Assembly: GCF_001999245.1 (NCBI RefSeq)
Contig: NZ_CP019630.1
Coordinates: 1,674,001-1,738,000 of the forward strand
Direction: 5' to 3'
Length of the DNA stretch: 64,000 bases
Source: Roseibium algicola
Lineage (GTDB): Bacteria; Pseudomonadota; Alphaproteobacteria; Rhizobiales; Stappiaceae
The notes below the pieces were generated by a model. The model saw nothing but the letters and a program-made list of their open reading frames with translations. It made no database searches and had not been told where the DNA came from. The translations under genes were made by a program, and so were the position numbers. Shown here in pieces: positions 54,441-63,410 of this stretch. Position 1 is the stretch's first letter. Each line of letters begins with the position of its first letter.

Positions 54441-54899
54441 ATGACCACCTGGCGCGTCTACTTATCCGGCGAAATCCATACCGACTGGCGTGACAGGATC
54501 ATGGAAGGCACATCCGCACTCAAGTTGCCGGTGGAATTTTCCTCTCCCGTAACGGATCACGATGCCAGCGACGATTGCGGCGCGACCATCCTGGGTGGTG
54601 AGGACAACAAGTTCTGGTACGACCACAAGGGCGCAAAGGTGAACGCGATCCGCACACGGACGCTGCTGGAAAAAGCCGACATCGTCGTGGTCCGCTTCGG
54701 CGATAAATACAAGCAATGGAACGCAGCCTTCGATGCCGGCTATGCTGCCGCGCTCGGCAAGTCTCTGATTGTCGTTCATGACCCGTCGCTGACCCACCCG
54801 CTCAAGGAAGTTGACGCAGCTGCTCTTGCGGTCGCCGAGACCTCCGAACAAGTCGTCGATATCCTCAAATATGTTATACTTGGGAAGCTCGATCGGTGA
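54441..54899 (+). CDS. YtoQ-family protein
   Basis: This 152-residue protein matches the YtoQ family: MTTWRVYLSGEIHTDWRDRI at the start, EFSSPVTDHDASDDCG, and ADIVVVRFGDKYKQWNAAFDA. The fold resembles nucleoside 2-deoxyribosyltransferases but function is unknown. GGGAG lies seven bases before the ATG at 54441; a longer frame to 54351 has no ribosome site. Confidence 0.9.
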   Translation: MTTWRVYLSGEIHTDWRDRIMEGTSALKLPVEFSSPVTDHDASDDCGATILGGEDNKFWYDHKGAKVNAIRTRTLLEKADIVVVRFGDKYKQWNAAFDAGYAAALGKSLIVVHDPSLTHPLKEVDAAALAVAETSEQVVDILKYVILGKLDR

Positions 54900-55168
54900 G
54901 CAGGTCTTGAAATTAACAATTTCATTACCATACTAATAGACACTATGGAAAAGCCCGGGTGTTTTTACCGGGCAACCAGACCTCCGCCAAATGGAACGGC
55001 TTCTTGAAGTGAGGCAGTCGCGAAAAGACTGCGCACGTCGATGTCCAGTTCCGAGCAGGGTCTGAAAAGTACTTTAGTATTATCATCAACACTGTCATCA
55101 AGGCGTTGAAAAAGGCAGCTATGGAAGCCGTCGTATGCCAAGATGCCAAGAATTGGAAAGAAGACTCC

Positions 55169-55369
55169 ATGCTACATGGAAACGTGAAATGGTTTGATCA
55201 GCGCCGAGGTATCGGCACGATCGAACCGCAGGACGGCGAGGACATCCTTGTCGACATCTCGGCCCTGCGCCGGTCCGGTATTGACACTCTGAAGGAAGGC
55301 CAGCTTGTGGCATTCGACCTGGAGTGGCGCCGCGGTCAAATGGTGGCTGAAGACCTGAAAGTCCTGTAA
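55169..55369 (+). CDS. Atypical cold-shock-domain protein
   Basis: This 66-residue protein has the cold-shock fold length and the opening HGNVKWFD. The RNP1-like segment reads QRRGIGTIEP where typical CspA has KGFGFITP, and the RNP2-like segment reads EDILVDISAL in place of DVFVHISAL; several nucleic-acid-stacking aromatics are therefore missing. A 269-base leader precedes it; an in-frame extension to 55106 is less likely. A terminator follows. Function may differ from RNA chaperoning. Confidence 0.87.
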   Translation: MLHGNVKWFDQRRGIGTIEPQDGEDILVDISALRRSGIDTLKEGQLVAFDLEWRRGQMVAEDLKVL

Positions 55370-55396
55370 GGTCACTTACAGGTCATTACCGGGTAC

Positions 55397-55422
55397 AAGG
55401 GCGGTTCGACCGCCCTTTTTTA
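55397..55422 (+). terminator. Rho-independent terminator after the cold-shock gene
   Basis: AAGGGCGGT and ACCGCCCTT form a nine-base stem with a TCG loop, followed by a T run, 28 bases after the stop codon. Confidence 0.88.
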
Positions 55423-55437
55423 TTGGATTTTTTTCAG

Positions 55438-56751
55438 ATGCAAATTGACGAGAGATTACAACAGGGCATCTCCGCCCACCGCAGCGGCAATCTGGAAGCC
55501 GCCCTCAGCGCCTACAAGGATGTGCTATCGGAAGATCCCGACCATGCGGACGGCCTGCATTTCCTGGGGCTGCTCCATTTCGATGCCGGCAAGGCGGACA
55601 ATGCGGTTGCGCTTATCCATGCTTCCCTGGAAAGGAACCCGCGCAATTTCTCCGCCTGGAACAACCTCGGCAACATCCTGAAGCTTTCAGGCGACAAGGA
55701 CGAAGCCTTGAAGGCCTATTTGCGCGCAGTTGAAATTGAAGTCCGCCACGAGGAAGCCTGGAAGAACATCTCGATGATGCTGCAGGAAGCCAGCAACAAC
55801 GACGAGCTTCTGCCCATGCTGCGAGAAGTCGTGCGCCTCGACCCGAACAATCACAGCGGCTGGCACAACTTCGGCATATCGCTGATGCTTGCCGGCAAAA
55901 GAGAGGAAGCGGCAGACGCTTTCGAACGGTGTCTGCAGTTCCCGCCAGACGTCTGGAGCGACAAGGGCTGGCATCCGCGCGTACTGTGCGCGCTTGGACG
56001 GGCCGAAGTCGCCACACGGCATATGGAGATGCTTGTCGCAACCTACCCCGACGACCCGGTCATCCGCTATCAGTTTGCTGCGATCCGCGGAGAAGACCTG
56101 TCGCTTGCCCCCGCGGACTATGTCCGGGATCATTTCGACAGCTTTTCGGAAAGCTTTGACGACGTCCTGAACGGGCTCGGCTACCAGGCGCCGAAGCTTG
56201 TTGCCGAGGAAGTCGCGGAGCTGGCCAGGGAGCGCGACTTGCCGTTTGCCCATGTGGTCGACCTTGGCTGCGGGACCGGCCTTTGTGGACCACTGATCCG
56301 CGACCACTGTGCCCGGCTCACCGGCATCGACCTGTCACCGGGCATGCTGCGCAAGGCCGCGGCACTGAAGGTCTACGACTTCCTGGTCGAGGGGGAGCTC
56401 GTTGGATTTCTGTCCTCCGACCTGCCGGCCCAATTCGATCTGGCAGTCTGTGTCGACACGCTGTGTTATCTCGGCGAGCTGGAGCCTTTCATGCGGGCGC
56501 TTGCAGGAGCCCTTGCCCCGGGTGGCATGCTCGTCGCGAGCGTCGAGCATCTCGACACGTCAGACGGGCCGGACTACCGCGTGGATGCTACGGGGCGCTA
56601 CGCCCACCGGCCCGAATATCTAAAGCGCTGCGCGGAGGCCGCGGGCCTTCTCTATGCGCTGGAGAAACGGGATATTCTGCGCAAAGAACTCGGCAAGGAT
56701 GTGCAAGGGCTCGTTTTTCACATCCGCAAGCCAGGCGCCAGCCAAACGTGA
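55438..56751 (+). CDS. TPR-repeat methyltransferase
   Basis: This 437-residue protein has tetratricopeptide repeats over about residues 5-190 (for example NFSAWNNLGNILKLSGDKDE and HSGWHNFGISLMLAGKREEA) and a class I SAM methyltransferase domain in the C-terminal half with VVDLGCGTGLCGPLI and LTGIDLSPGMLRKA. Its start lies about 20 bases after the cold-shock terminator and has no ribosome site; a TTG at 55423 is an alternative. Target unknown; TPRs probably bind a protein partner. Confidence 0.87.
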   Translation: MQIDERLQQGISAHRSGNLEAALSAYKDVLSEDPDHADGLHFLGLLHFDAGKADNAVALIHASLERNPRNFSAWNNLGNILKLSGDKDEALKAYLRAVEIEVRHEEAWKNISMMLQEASNNDELLPMLREVVRLDPNNHSGWHNFGISLMLAGKREEAADAFERCLQFPPDVWSDKGWHPRVLCALGRAEVATRHMEMLVATYPDDPVIRYQFAAIRGEDLSLAPADYVRDHFDSFSESFDDVLNGLGYQAPKLVAEEVAELARERDLPFAHVVDLGCGTGLCGPLIRDHCARLTGIDLSPGMLRKAAALKVYDFLVEGELVGFLSSDLPAQFDLAVCVDTLCYLGELEPFMRALAGALAPGGMLVASVEHLDTSDGPDYRVDATGRYAHRPEYLKRCAEAAGLLYALEKRDILRKELGKDVQGLVFHIRKPGASQT

Positions 56752-56871
56752 CAGTCTGTCCGCGCGGACGGCAAGTGAATTCGTGCAAGGACATTCAAAG
56801 CGGTTGTGCCGGGGCGTAAAGTTGTTACGGTGTCGCCGTTGGGAACGAGTGTCCGTTTGGAGGGACCGTTA

Positions 56872-58473
56872 ATGTCGGAATGCAATGTTCTGCTGGTGTA
56901 TCCGCGCTTCAATGCCGGGTCATTCTGGAACTATGGTGCGACCTGCGAAATGGTCGGCGCCAAATATCCCGCTCCTCCTCTCGGCCTGATCACAGTTGCG
57001 GCAATGCTGCCGGAAAACTGGAATGTCCGGCTGATCGACCGCAACACCGGCGCCCTGACGAACGACGATCTCGCCTGGGCCGACATGGTGATGACCGGCG
57101 GCATGCTGCCCCAGCAGGCCGATTGCCTCGCCGTCATCCGCCGTTCGCAGGAAAAGAATGTTCCCGTCGTGGTCGGCGGTCCGGACGCAACCTCTTCTCC
57201 GGAAGTTTATGAAGCGGCCGACTTCCTGGTCCTTGGGGAAGCCGAAGGCATTCTCACCACCTTTGTCGACGCCTGGAAGGAAGGTGTCCGCAACGGCCGT
57301 TTCTCGGCCGAGAAATTCAAGGCAGACGTTTCCTCCAGCCCCGTACCGCGCTTTGACCTTCTGAGATTCGACGATTATGTCCAGATCGGCGTGCAATATT
57401 CGCGCGGCTGCCCGTTTACCTGCGAATTCTGCGACATCATCGAGCTGTATGGCCGGGTGCCGCGCACCAAGACCAACGACCAGATGCTGGCCGAACTCGA
57501 CCGGCTGTACGAACTTGGCTACCGGGGTCACGTCGACTTCGTCGATGACAACCTCATCGGCAACAAGAAGGCCGTGAAGGGCTTCCTGCCCGAACTGGCG
57601 AAATGGCAGAAGGAACGCAGCTACCCGTTCGAAATGTCGACCGAGGCTTCCCTCAACCTGGCGGATGACGAAGCCTTGTTGAAGATGATGCAGCAGGCCG
57701 GATATTTCTCGGTCTTCATCGGCATCGAAAGCCCGGACCCGGACGTTCTGGTCGCGACACGCAAGAAACAGAACACACGCCGCGACATCGCCAAGAGCGT
57801 GCACAAGATTTACGATGCCGGCATCTTCGTGCTGGCCGGCTTCATTGTCGGCTTCGACGAGGAAAGCGACAAGGTGGCGGACGAGATCTCGGCACTGATC
57901 GAGGAGGCCGCAATCCCTGTCGCGATGACCGGTCTGCTCTATGCCCTGCCGAACACCCAGCTGACGCGCCGGCTCGCCAAGGAAGGCCGTCTGCATGCGG
58001 ATTTCGCCACCGATGATCCGGATACGGAACATGGCGATCAGTGCACCGCCGGGCTCAACTTCACCACAGTGCGCCCGCGCGCGCAGATCCTGGAAGACTT
58101 CAAGCAGGTCATCGACCGGGTCTATGGTCCGGAAGCCTACTTCGGCCGCGTTCAGAAGGTGGCTTCCATGCTCGACATGAGCGGCGCTAACGGCTCGATC
58201 TTTGGCGCCGGGTTCTTCCACGATATCAAGCTGTTCGGCCGTCTTATCCTGGCAATGACCTTCAAGGAAACCACCTATCGCGGGCCCTTCTGGAAAACCC
58301 TGATCAAGACCGCCTTCACCAATTTCAGGGCGATCAAGCCGGTCATGATGATGCTTGCGCTCTATGTGCATCTGGGGCCGTTCTCCCGGTTCGTGGTTGC
58401 CCAGATCGACAAGCAGATTGCCGATATCGAAAAGGGCAACTGGGAACAGCCGGCGCTGGTGGCCGCCGAGTAA
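56872..58473 (+). CDS. B12-binding radical SAM protein, HpnP-like
   Basis: This 533-residue protein has an N-terminal cobalamin-binding domain (about residues 1-150, starting with VLLVYPRFNAGSFWNYGATC and KYPAPPLGLITVAAMLP), a radical SAM domain with the cluster motif SRGCPFTCEFCDIIELYGR near residue 178, and a C-terminal DUF4070-like region. The wording is close to hopanoid C-2 methylase HpnP as I remember it, but no other hopanoid gene is in the window. GGAGG precedes the ATG at 56872. Confidence 0.85.
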   Translation: MSECNVLLVYPRFNAGSFWNYGATCEMVGAKYPAPPLGLITVAAMLPENWNVRLIDRNTGALTNDDLAWADMVMTGGMLPQQADCLAVIRRSQEKNVPVVVGGPDATSSPEVYEAADFLVLGEAEGILTTFVDAWKEGVRNGRFSAEKFKADVSSSPVPRFDLLRFDDYVQIGVQYSRGCPFTCEFCDIIELYGRVPRTKTNDQMLAELDRLYELGYRGHVDFVDDNLIGNKKAVKGFLPELAKWQKERSYPFEMSTEASLNLADDEALLKMMQQAGYFSVFIGIESPDPDVLVATRKKQNTRRDIAKSVHKIYDAGIFVLAGFIVGFDEESDKVADEISALIEEAAIPVAMTGLLYALPNTQLTRRLAKEGRLHADFATDDPDTEHGDQCTAGLNFTTVRPRAQILEDFKQVIDRVYGPEAYFGRVQKVASMLDMSGANGSIFGAGFFHDIKLFGRLILAMTFKETTYRGPFWKTLIKTAFTNFRAIKPVMMMLALYVHLGPFSRFVVAQIDKQIADIEKGNWEQPALVAAE

Positions 58474-58506
58474 TCGGATAAGGTCACCCTCCTTCAGCTG
58501 ACGGGA

Positions 58507-59787
58507 TTGGCGGGAAAAGAGTTGCGGTCCGGTATCTCCAAACGCAGCGCGCTGGGGTTCATCCTGGTCACGCTGGTTCTCAATTCCATGGGCATCGGCC
58601 TGATGATGCCGGTCATGCCCTCGCTCCTGACCGAACTCACCTCGCTGCCTGTGAGCGAAGCCGCCCGCTGGGGCGGTGCACTGAGCGTCGTCTACGCCTT
58701 GATGCAGTTCGCCTTCGGTCCGACGCTCGGCAATCTGTCCGACCGCTTTGGCCGCCGTCCGGTGCTGCTGGTGTCCATGTTCGCCATGGCTGTCGACTAC
58801 CTGATCATGGCCTTCTCCTGGCATCTGGCCGTGCTGTTCATCGGCAGAACCCTGTCAGGTGTTGCCGGAGCAACCTTCTCGGCCGCATCAGCCTTCATTG
58901 CCGACGTGTCGTCCAAGGAAGATAGGGCCAAGAACTTCGGCCTTGTCGGGGCCGGATTTGGTGTCGGCTTCGTACTCGGGCCGATGATCGGCGGTTACCT
59001 CGGCGAATACGGACCGCGTGCGCCCTTTTATGCCGCCGCAGGCCTTTCCTTCGTCAATTTCCTCTTCGGCTATTTCATGCTGCCGGAAACGCTGAAGGAC
59101 GAAAACAGAAGAGATTTTGACTGGAAACGGGCCAATCCATTCGGGGCCTTCAAGCAGATCGCCGCCTATCCGGCGGTGCGCACGCTGCTTCTGGCCATCT
59201 TCCTGTTCGACATCGCCCATTACGTCTACCCGTCCGTCTGGAGCTACTATGCGGAGGAGGTCTTCGCCTGGAGCCCCGGAGACATCGGTCTGTCACTTGC
59301 GGCCGTCGGTGTCGGGTTTGCCTTCGTTCAGGGATACCTGATCCGTGTCCTGGAACCAAAGCTCGGGCCCGGCCGGACACTCTTCATCGGGCTGGCCGCC
59401 AATCTCGTGGCCTTTGCCGGTCTCGCCGTCGCCGATACCGGCTGGATGGCCTATCTGCTGATCTCGTTCGCGGCGCTTGGTGCGATGGCAACGCCTGCCT
59501 TCACCGGTCTGATGTCGGTCCGTGTCCCGGACAATGCGCAAGGCGAATTGCAGGGCCTGATTGCCAGTGCCGCCGGCCTTTCCATGGTGGTGAGCCCGCT
59601 GGTGATGACCCAGGTCTTTGCCACGTTTTCAGGTCCTGATGCGGCGATTTCTTTTCCCGGCGCGCCGTTTGCCCTGGCAGGCGTGCTGATCCTCGCCGCC
59701 ATGCTGATCGCCCTTCCCTTCATGCGTCTTCAGGAAAGACTGCCGTCACCTTCCGAGGCGGCAGACCGGAAGACACCAGCCGAATAA
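58507..59787 (+). CDS. TetA-like MFS exporter
   Basis: This membrane protein of about 426 residues has twelve hydrophobic segments and the MFS motif A GNLSDRFGRRPVLLVSMF between segments 2 and 3, and GRTLSGVAGATFSAASAFIA near segment 4. It resembles drug:proton antiporters of the tetracycline-resistance type. No ATG fits; TTG at 58507 or 58522 (after GGGAAAAGAG) is the likely start. It follows the radical SAM gene by 33 bases, so co-expression is likely; substrate unknown. Confidence 0.88.
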   Translation: MAGKELRSGISKRSALGFILVTLVLNSMGIGLMMPVMPSLLTELTSLPVSEAARWGGALSVVYALMQFAFGPTLGNLSDRFGRRPVLLVSMFAMAVDYLIMAFSWHLAVLFIGRTLSGVAGATFSAASAFIADVSSKEDRAKNFGLVGAGFGVGFVLGPMIGGYLGEYGPRAPFYAAAGLSFVNFLFGYFMLPETLKDENRRDFDWKRANPFGAFKQIAAYPAVRTLLLAIFLFDIAHYVYPSVWSYYAEEVFAWSPGDIGLSLAAVGVGFAFVQGYLIRVLEPKLGPGRTLFIGLAANLVAFAGLAVADTGWMAYLLISFAALGAMATPAFTGLMSVRVPDNAQGELQGLIASAAGLSMVVSPLVMTQVFATFSGPDAAISFPGAPFALAGVLILAAMLIALPFMRLQERLPSPSEAADRKTPAE

Positions 59788-59803
59788 TCAGGTTTCCCCA
59801 AAA

Positions 59804-60484
59804 GTGACAGGCACCTTTCCTCCCCTTCTCGACGGTCCACGTCTTGCACCGGCCTCCGGCAAACCCGCTCGTCAGCTGGTTGTGATCCTGCATGGCTACG
59901 GCGCGGATGGCCTTGACCTGATCGACCTCGGGCGCGCCTGGCAGGGACAGCTTCCCGATGCGGCTTTCGTTGCGCCGAACGCTCCTGAACACCTTCCCTT
60001 CGAAGCGCTCGGCGGACGGCAATGGTTTGCGCTCGAAGAGCGCGATCCCAATGAATACCGCCTCGGCGCGCAGGCCGCCCAACCGGTGCTCGACCGGTTT
60101 CTGGACGACGAACTGGCCCGCCATTCGCTGGACGGCAGCGCGTTGGCATTGGTCGGCTTCAGCCAGGGAGCCATGATGACCTTTCAATGCGGCCTGCGCC
60201 GCCCGTCTCCGCCAGCGGCCCTGATCGGTTTTTCCGGACTGTTGCCGGGAGCCGGCCAGCTGGGTCCGGTCAACACGCAAAGCCCGGTGCTGATTGTTCA
60301 TGGCGAGGAAGACGATGTCGTTGCCAGCTATCATGCCCAGGCAGCACAAAAGGCGCTTGACGATGCCGGGGTTTCCTCAAGCCTGCACCTTTTGGCCGGC
60401 CTCGGCCATTCGATCGACGAGCGCGGCATGGTGCTGGGCGGGCGGTTTCTGGAAAAGGCATTTGGCCCGGCAATGCCGGTCTGA
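59804..60484 (+). CDS. Phospholipase/carboxylesterase (alpha/beta hydrolase)
   Basis: This 226-residue serine hydrolase has the oxyanion region VVILHGYGADGLDL, nucleophile in LVGFSQGAMMTFQ, Asp in IVHGEEDDVV and His in LAGLGHSIDERG, as in the abhydrolase_2 esterases related to acyl-protein thioesterases. GTG start at 59804, 16 bases after the MFS stop. Substrate not known. Confidence 0.92.
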   Translation: MTGTFPPLLDGPRLAPASGKPARQLVVILHGYGADGLDLIDLGRAWQGQLPDAAFVAPNAPEHLPFEALGGRQWFALEERDPNEYRLGAQAAQPVLDRFLDDELARHSLDGSALALVGFSQGAMMTFQCGLRRPSPPAALIGFSGLLPGAGQLGPVNTQSPVLIVHGEEDDVVASYHAQAAQKALDDAGVSSSLHLLAGLGHSIDERGMVLGGRFLEKAFGPAMPV

Positions 60485-60585
60485 AGACGGTCTTGCATTG
60501 GTTAATAGCCTGTTAACGGTTTTGCAGGATGCTTTCTGCAACTGTGCCGGACCAGAAAGGGCCGGACAAGCCGGGATCCGAAGCC

Positions 60586-61200
60586 ATGCAGATTTCCATC
60601 GAAACCACTACGCAAAGCGCGAGCCTTTTTACGGCTTCCTTTTCGAATGGCGGCGCTGAAGGCCCGAAGAACGATCCCAAGGGCAACGCCTACGGCCACG
60701 AGATCGGCCAGCGGAATGGCCACGACAAGTCCCCCGCCGTCAATGCTCTGGAAGCAGCCAGCAAACAGGCCGAGGAAGACGCGGTCGTGATCGCCGCCCT
60801 TCAGGATGCGGTCGAAAAAGGCAAAGGCAAGGACGACGACAAGGAAAAGGACGGCGCGCTGGCGACCGTCGAGGACTATCAGAAGACCGCCGGCAAACTG
60901 AAGGTGGCTCTTGGTGAAGAGGAAAGCGGCGCTTCGGCGAATGTCGCCTATGAAAGCGCGACGATTTCAACGACCACTATTGAAGCTGAAATCGGTGGTG
61001 AAACCGTTTCAGCGCAGTTCGTATCCTTCGAGCGGGTGTCCTACGACAGCGAAACCGGGCTGTCCGTCCGCTCCGCAAACGCCTCTTCCATCGAAGGCAA
61101 CTTCGACAACGGCTCCTTCAGCTACCAGAGCGCTGCCGTCAGCGAGCTTTATGCAGGCACCGGCGACCAGGTTTCGAACCTCCTCGGCCTGGTAGCCTGA
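60586..61200 (+). CDS. Hypothetical acidic protein
   Basis: I do not recognise this 204-residue protein. It has no signal peptide or membrane segment, a Gly/Asn-rich start, a charged central stretch with EKGKGKDDDKEKDGAL, and a C-terminal half that repeats beta-like Ser/Thr stretches such as ESATISTTTIEAEIGGETVS. It ends close to a bidirectional terminator. The ATG at 60586 follows GGGATCC. It may be a secreted or structural protein without a classical signal. Confidence 0.7.
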   Translation: MQISIETTTQSASLFTASFSNGGAEGPKNDPKGNAYGHEIGQRNGHDKSPAVNALEAASKQAEEDAVVIAALQDAVEKGKGKDDDKEKDGALATVEDYQKTAGKLKVALGEEESGASANVAYESATISTTTIEAEIGGETVSAQFVSFERVSYDSETGLSVRSANASSIEGNFDNGSFSYQSAAVSELYAGTGDQVSNLLGLVA

Positions 61201-61251
61201 GCAGGCAGCCCTTCCGCGTACGCTCCGGTTGGGACGTGGGCTGGACCGGAC

Positions 61252-61270
61252 TGCCGGATCAAGTCCGGCA
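61252..61270. repeat. Small interspersed palindromic repeat
   Basis: TGCCGGA and TCCGGCA enclose TCAAG, followed by ATGACG. This matches a short palindromic element I associate with intergenic spaces of many alphaproteobacteria. It lies between convergent genes. Confidence 0.55.
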
Positions 61271-61311
61271 ATGACGCACGTTGGAAAAAGCCAGATCTGA
61301 CACCTGACTTA

Positions 61312-61336
61312 AAAAGGGGAGCCGAGCTCCCCTTTT
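61312..61336. terminator. Bidirectional terminator
   Basis: AAAAGGGGAGC and GCTCCCCTTTT form an eleven-base stem with a CGA loop. A/T runs on both sides make it usable from either strand, ending both the hypothetical gene (plus) and the M42 peptidase gene (minus). Confidence 0.85.
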
Positions 61337-61343
61337 CCATGCC

Positions 61344-62387
61344 TTACGCCTTTTTCAGGTAGGCGACGATGATGTCCAGAGCCGCCTGAAGGTCACCCTT
61401 GTCGATCATTTCAGTGACCGTGTGGATGTAGCGGGTGCCGACGACGATGCCGATTGCCTTGGCACCGGCAGCCGCCTGCTGGGCAGCCGCGCCGTCCTGG
61501 CCACCAGCCGCCAGCATGGTGCGCTGGAACGGGATCTTTTCCTTGACCGCAATGGCTTCGATTTCCTTCACCAGATCGCGGTCCGCGATGAAGCTGGAAT
61601 CCTTGACGTGCAGACCGAAGCCTTCGCCCTGCACCGTGGTGCGGTCCTGCTCGGGAACGCCCGGCGTGTCGCAGGCAAGCGTGGTATCGATGCCAAGCCC
61701 GATATCCGGCGCAATGGCGAAGGACGCGGTGCGCGCGCCGCGCAGGCCGACTTCTTCCTGGCAGGTGAAGGCGACGTGAATTTCGCAATCATGCTTGGCC
61801 TTGCCCAGACCCCTGATCGCCTCGATGCCGAGCCAGCAGGCGATGCGGTTGTCGAGCGCCTTGGAGACGACCTTGTCGCCGACCTCGATCAGCGGCTCGT
61901 CCATGGTCACCATGTCGCCGACCTTGACGATCTCCTTGGTCTTTTCGCCAAGGCCCATGTCGATGACGAATTCCTTGGGCTCCGGCACCTTCTTGCGCTC
62001 TTCCGGAGAAGAGATGTGGATCGGCTTGCCGCCCGGGTTCATCACCCCCTTGAAGTCGCCTTCATCGGTAGACACCAGCACGCGGCGGGAGAACAGGTTA
62101 CGGGCATCGAAGCCACCAACCGGCTGCACGTGAACGAAGCCCTTGTCCGTGACATGTGACACCAGGAAGCCGATCTCATCCATGTGGCACAGAAGCATGA
62201 CCTTCTTCGGGGTTCCCTTCTTGGAAGCCTTGCGGCTGTCGCGGCGGCAAAGCAGCGAACCCATCGGATCGACGGTAACCTCGTCGAACAAGCCCTTGAT
62301 TTCCGCCTGAATCAGGTCGCGGACCCGGTGTTCGTGACCCGGTACACCCGGCGTTTCGCAAAGTCGGCGAAGCAGATCGATATTCAT
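61344..62387 (-). CDS. M42-family metallopeptidase
   Basis: This 347-residue aminopeptidase of the FrvX/M42 type has metal ligands in LLCHMDEIGFLVSHV (His and Asp), ALDNRIACWLG (bridging Asp), the catalytic Glu pair in FTCQEEVGLRGART, Asp in GIDTTLACDTP and His in TRYIHTVTEM. It probably forms a tetrahedral dodecamer that trims oligopeptides. It stands alone. Confidence 0.93.
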   Translation of the reverse strand: MNIDLLRRLCETPGVPGHEHRVRDLIQAEIKGLFDEVTVDPMGSLLCRRDSRKASKKGTPKKVMLLCHMDEIGFLVSHVTDKGFVHVQPVGGFDARNLFSRRVLVSTDEGDFKGVMNPGGKPIHISSPEERKKVPEPKEFVIDMGLGEKTKEIVKVGDMVTMDEPLIEVGDKVVSKALDNRIACWLGIEAIRGLGKAKHDCEIHVAFTCQEEVGLRGARTASFAIAPDIGLGIDTTLACDTPGVPEQDRTTVQGEGFGLHVKDSSFIADRDLVKEIEAIAVKEKIPFQRTMLAAGGQDGAAAQQAAAGAKAIGIVVGTRYIHTVTEMIDKGDLQAALDIIVAYLKKA

Positions 62388-62582
62388 GGAACTTCCTGTG
62401 AAGGTTGGAAAATCGGCACGATCCTAGTCCGAAAGACCGCGCGGGATAAAGAGCCAAGACAGATTAGTTCGAAAAGAGAGGCTTGTTGCAGGTGCATGGC
62501 CTGCGATAAGCCTCGGCAGGAAACCGCATCCCCCATGCGAATCCTGACAGACCGTTCCGCCGTTTTCCGGCACAGCCCTTCA

Positions 62583-63410
62583 ATGCGAATGGAAAGGTTT
62601 TCTTCTTTGACCACTCTCTTGTCCGGCACCGTCCATGTCGAAACGCGCGCCGTCACGGTCGGCAACTACACCGTTCACGTTCGCTGCTGGACACCTGAAG
62701 TTCGTTTGCCCGGCAAGGTGCCGGTGCTTCTGTTTCACGATTCTCTTGGCTGTATCGCCCTCTGGCGCGATTTTCCCGAGCGCCTTGCCGTGGCCAGCGG
62801 ACGGGTCGTGATTGCCTATGACAGGCCCGGCTTCGGCCAGTCGTCGGTGCGCGAAGACATCCTGCCCGCAAGCTTCATTGCGGATGAAGGCAGAACGGTT
62901 GTGCCCGCGCTGTGCGAGCAGCTGGACCTCACGCGATTTGTTGTCTGTGGGCATAGCGTCGGTGGTGGCATGGCGGTGCATACGGCCGCACAGCATCCCG
63001 AGAAGGTCACGGCCCTGGTCACGATTGCCGCTCAAGCGCTTATCGAGGACCGCACCCTGGAAGGTGTCCGCGAAGCCCGCACCGCATTTGCCGATCCAGG
63101 CGCGTTCGACAGACTTGCGCTCTATCACGGCGACAAGGCGCGCTGGGTGCTGGATGCCTGGACGGAATCATGGCTTTCGCCCGCCTTCGCCCATTGGTCC
63201 CTTGACGATGCGCTTGCCGGTGTCCGCTGCAGCACCCTTGCGATCCACGGCGCAATGGACGAATACGGATCAATCCGCCACCCGGAACACATCGCCAATA
63301 GCACCGGCGGACAAAAGGTCATCCTGGAAGGAAGAGGGCACACGCCTCACAGGGAATGCCCGGACCTGCTGGTTGAAACCATTTCCAGTTTCCTGGTGAA
63401 TATTTCGTGA
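62583..63410 (+). CDS. Alpha/beta hydrolase
   Basis: This protein of about 275 residues has an alpha/beta hydrolase core: LLFHDSLGCIALWRDFPERL, VIAYDRPGFGQSS, nucleophile Ser in CGHSVGGGMAVH, Asp in IHGAMDEYGS and His in LEGRGHTPHREC. Start is uncertain: ATG at 62583 is chosen, TTG at 62607 after GGAAAGG or ATG at 62535 are alternatives. Substrate not identified. Confidence 0.88.
   Translation: MRMERFSSLTTLLSGTVHVETRAVTVGNYTVHVRCWTPEVRLPGKVPVLLFHDSLGCIALWRDFPERLAVASGRVVIAYDRPGFGQSSVREDILPASFIADEGRTVVPALCEQLDLTRFVVCGHSVGGGMAVHTAAQHPEKVTALVTIAAQALIEDRTLEGVREARTAFADPGAFDRLALYHGDKARWVLDAWTESWLSPAFAHWSLDDALAGVRCSTLAIHGAMDEYGSIRHPEHIANSTGGQKVILEGRGHTPHRECPDLLVETISSFLVNIS

Noticed and set aside
55106..55168. 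21-residue N-terminal extension of the cold-shock protein
   Set aside because: Not conserved-looking, weak start; the domain begins normally at 55169.
54943..55170. 75-codon minus-strand frame in the cold-shock leader
   Set aside because: No ribosome site or family resemblance; overlaps a likely promoter region.
56920..58824. 634-codon open frame on the minus strand opposite the radical SAM gene
   Set aside because: It is antisense to a gene with clear motifs, has His/Asp/Gly-rich composition typical of shadow frames and no recognisable domain.
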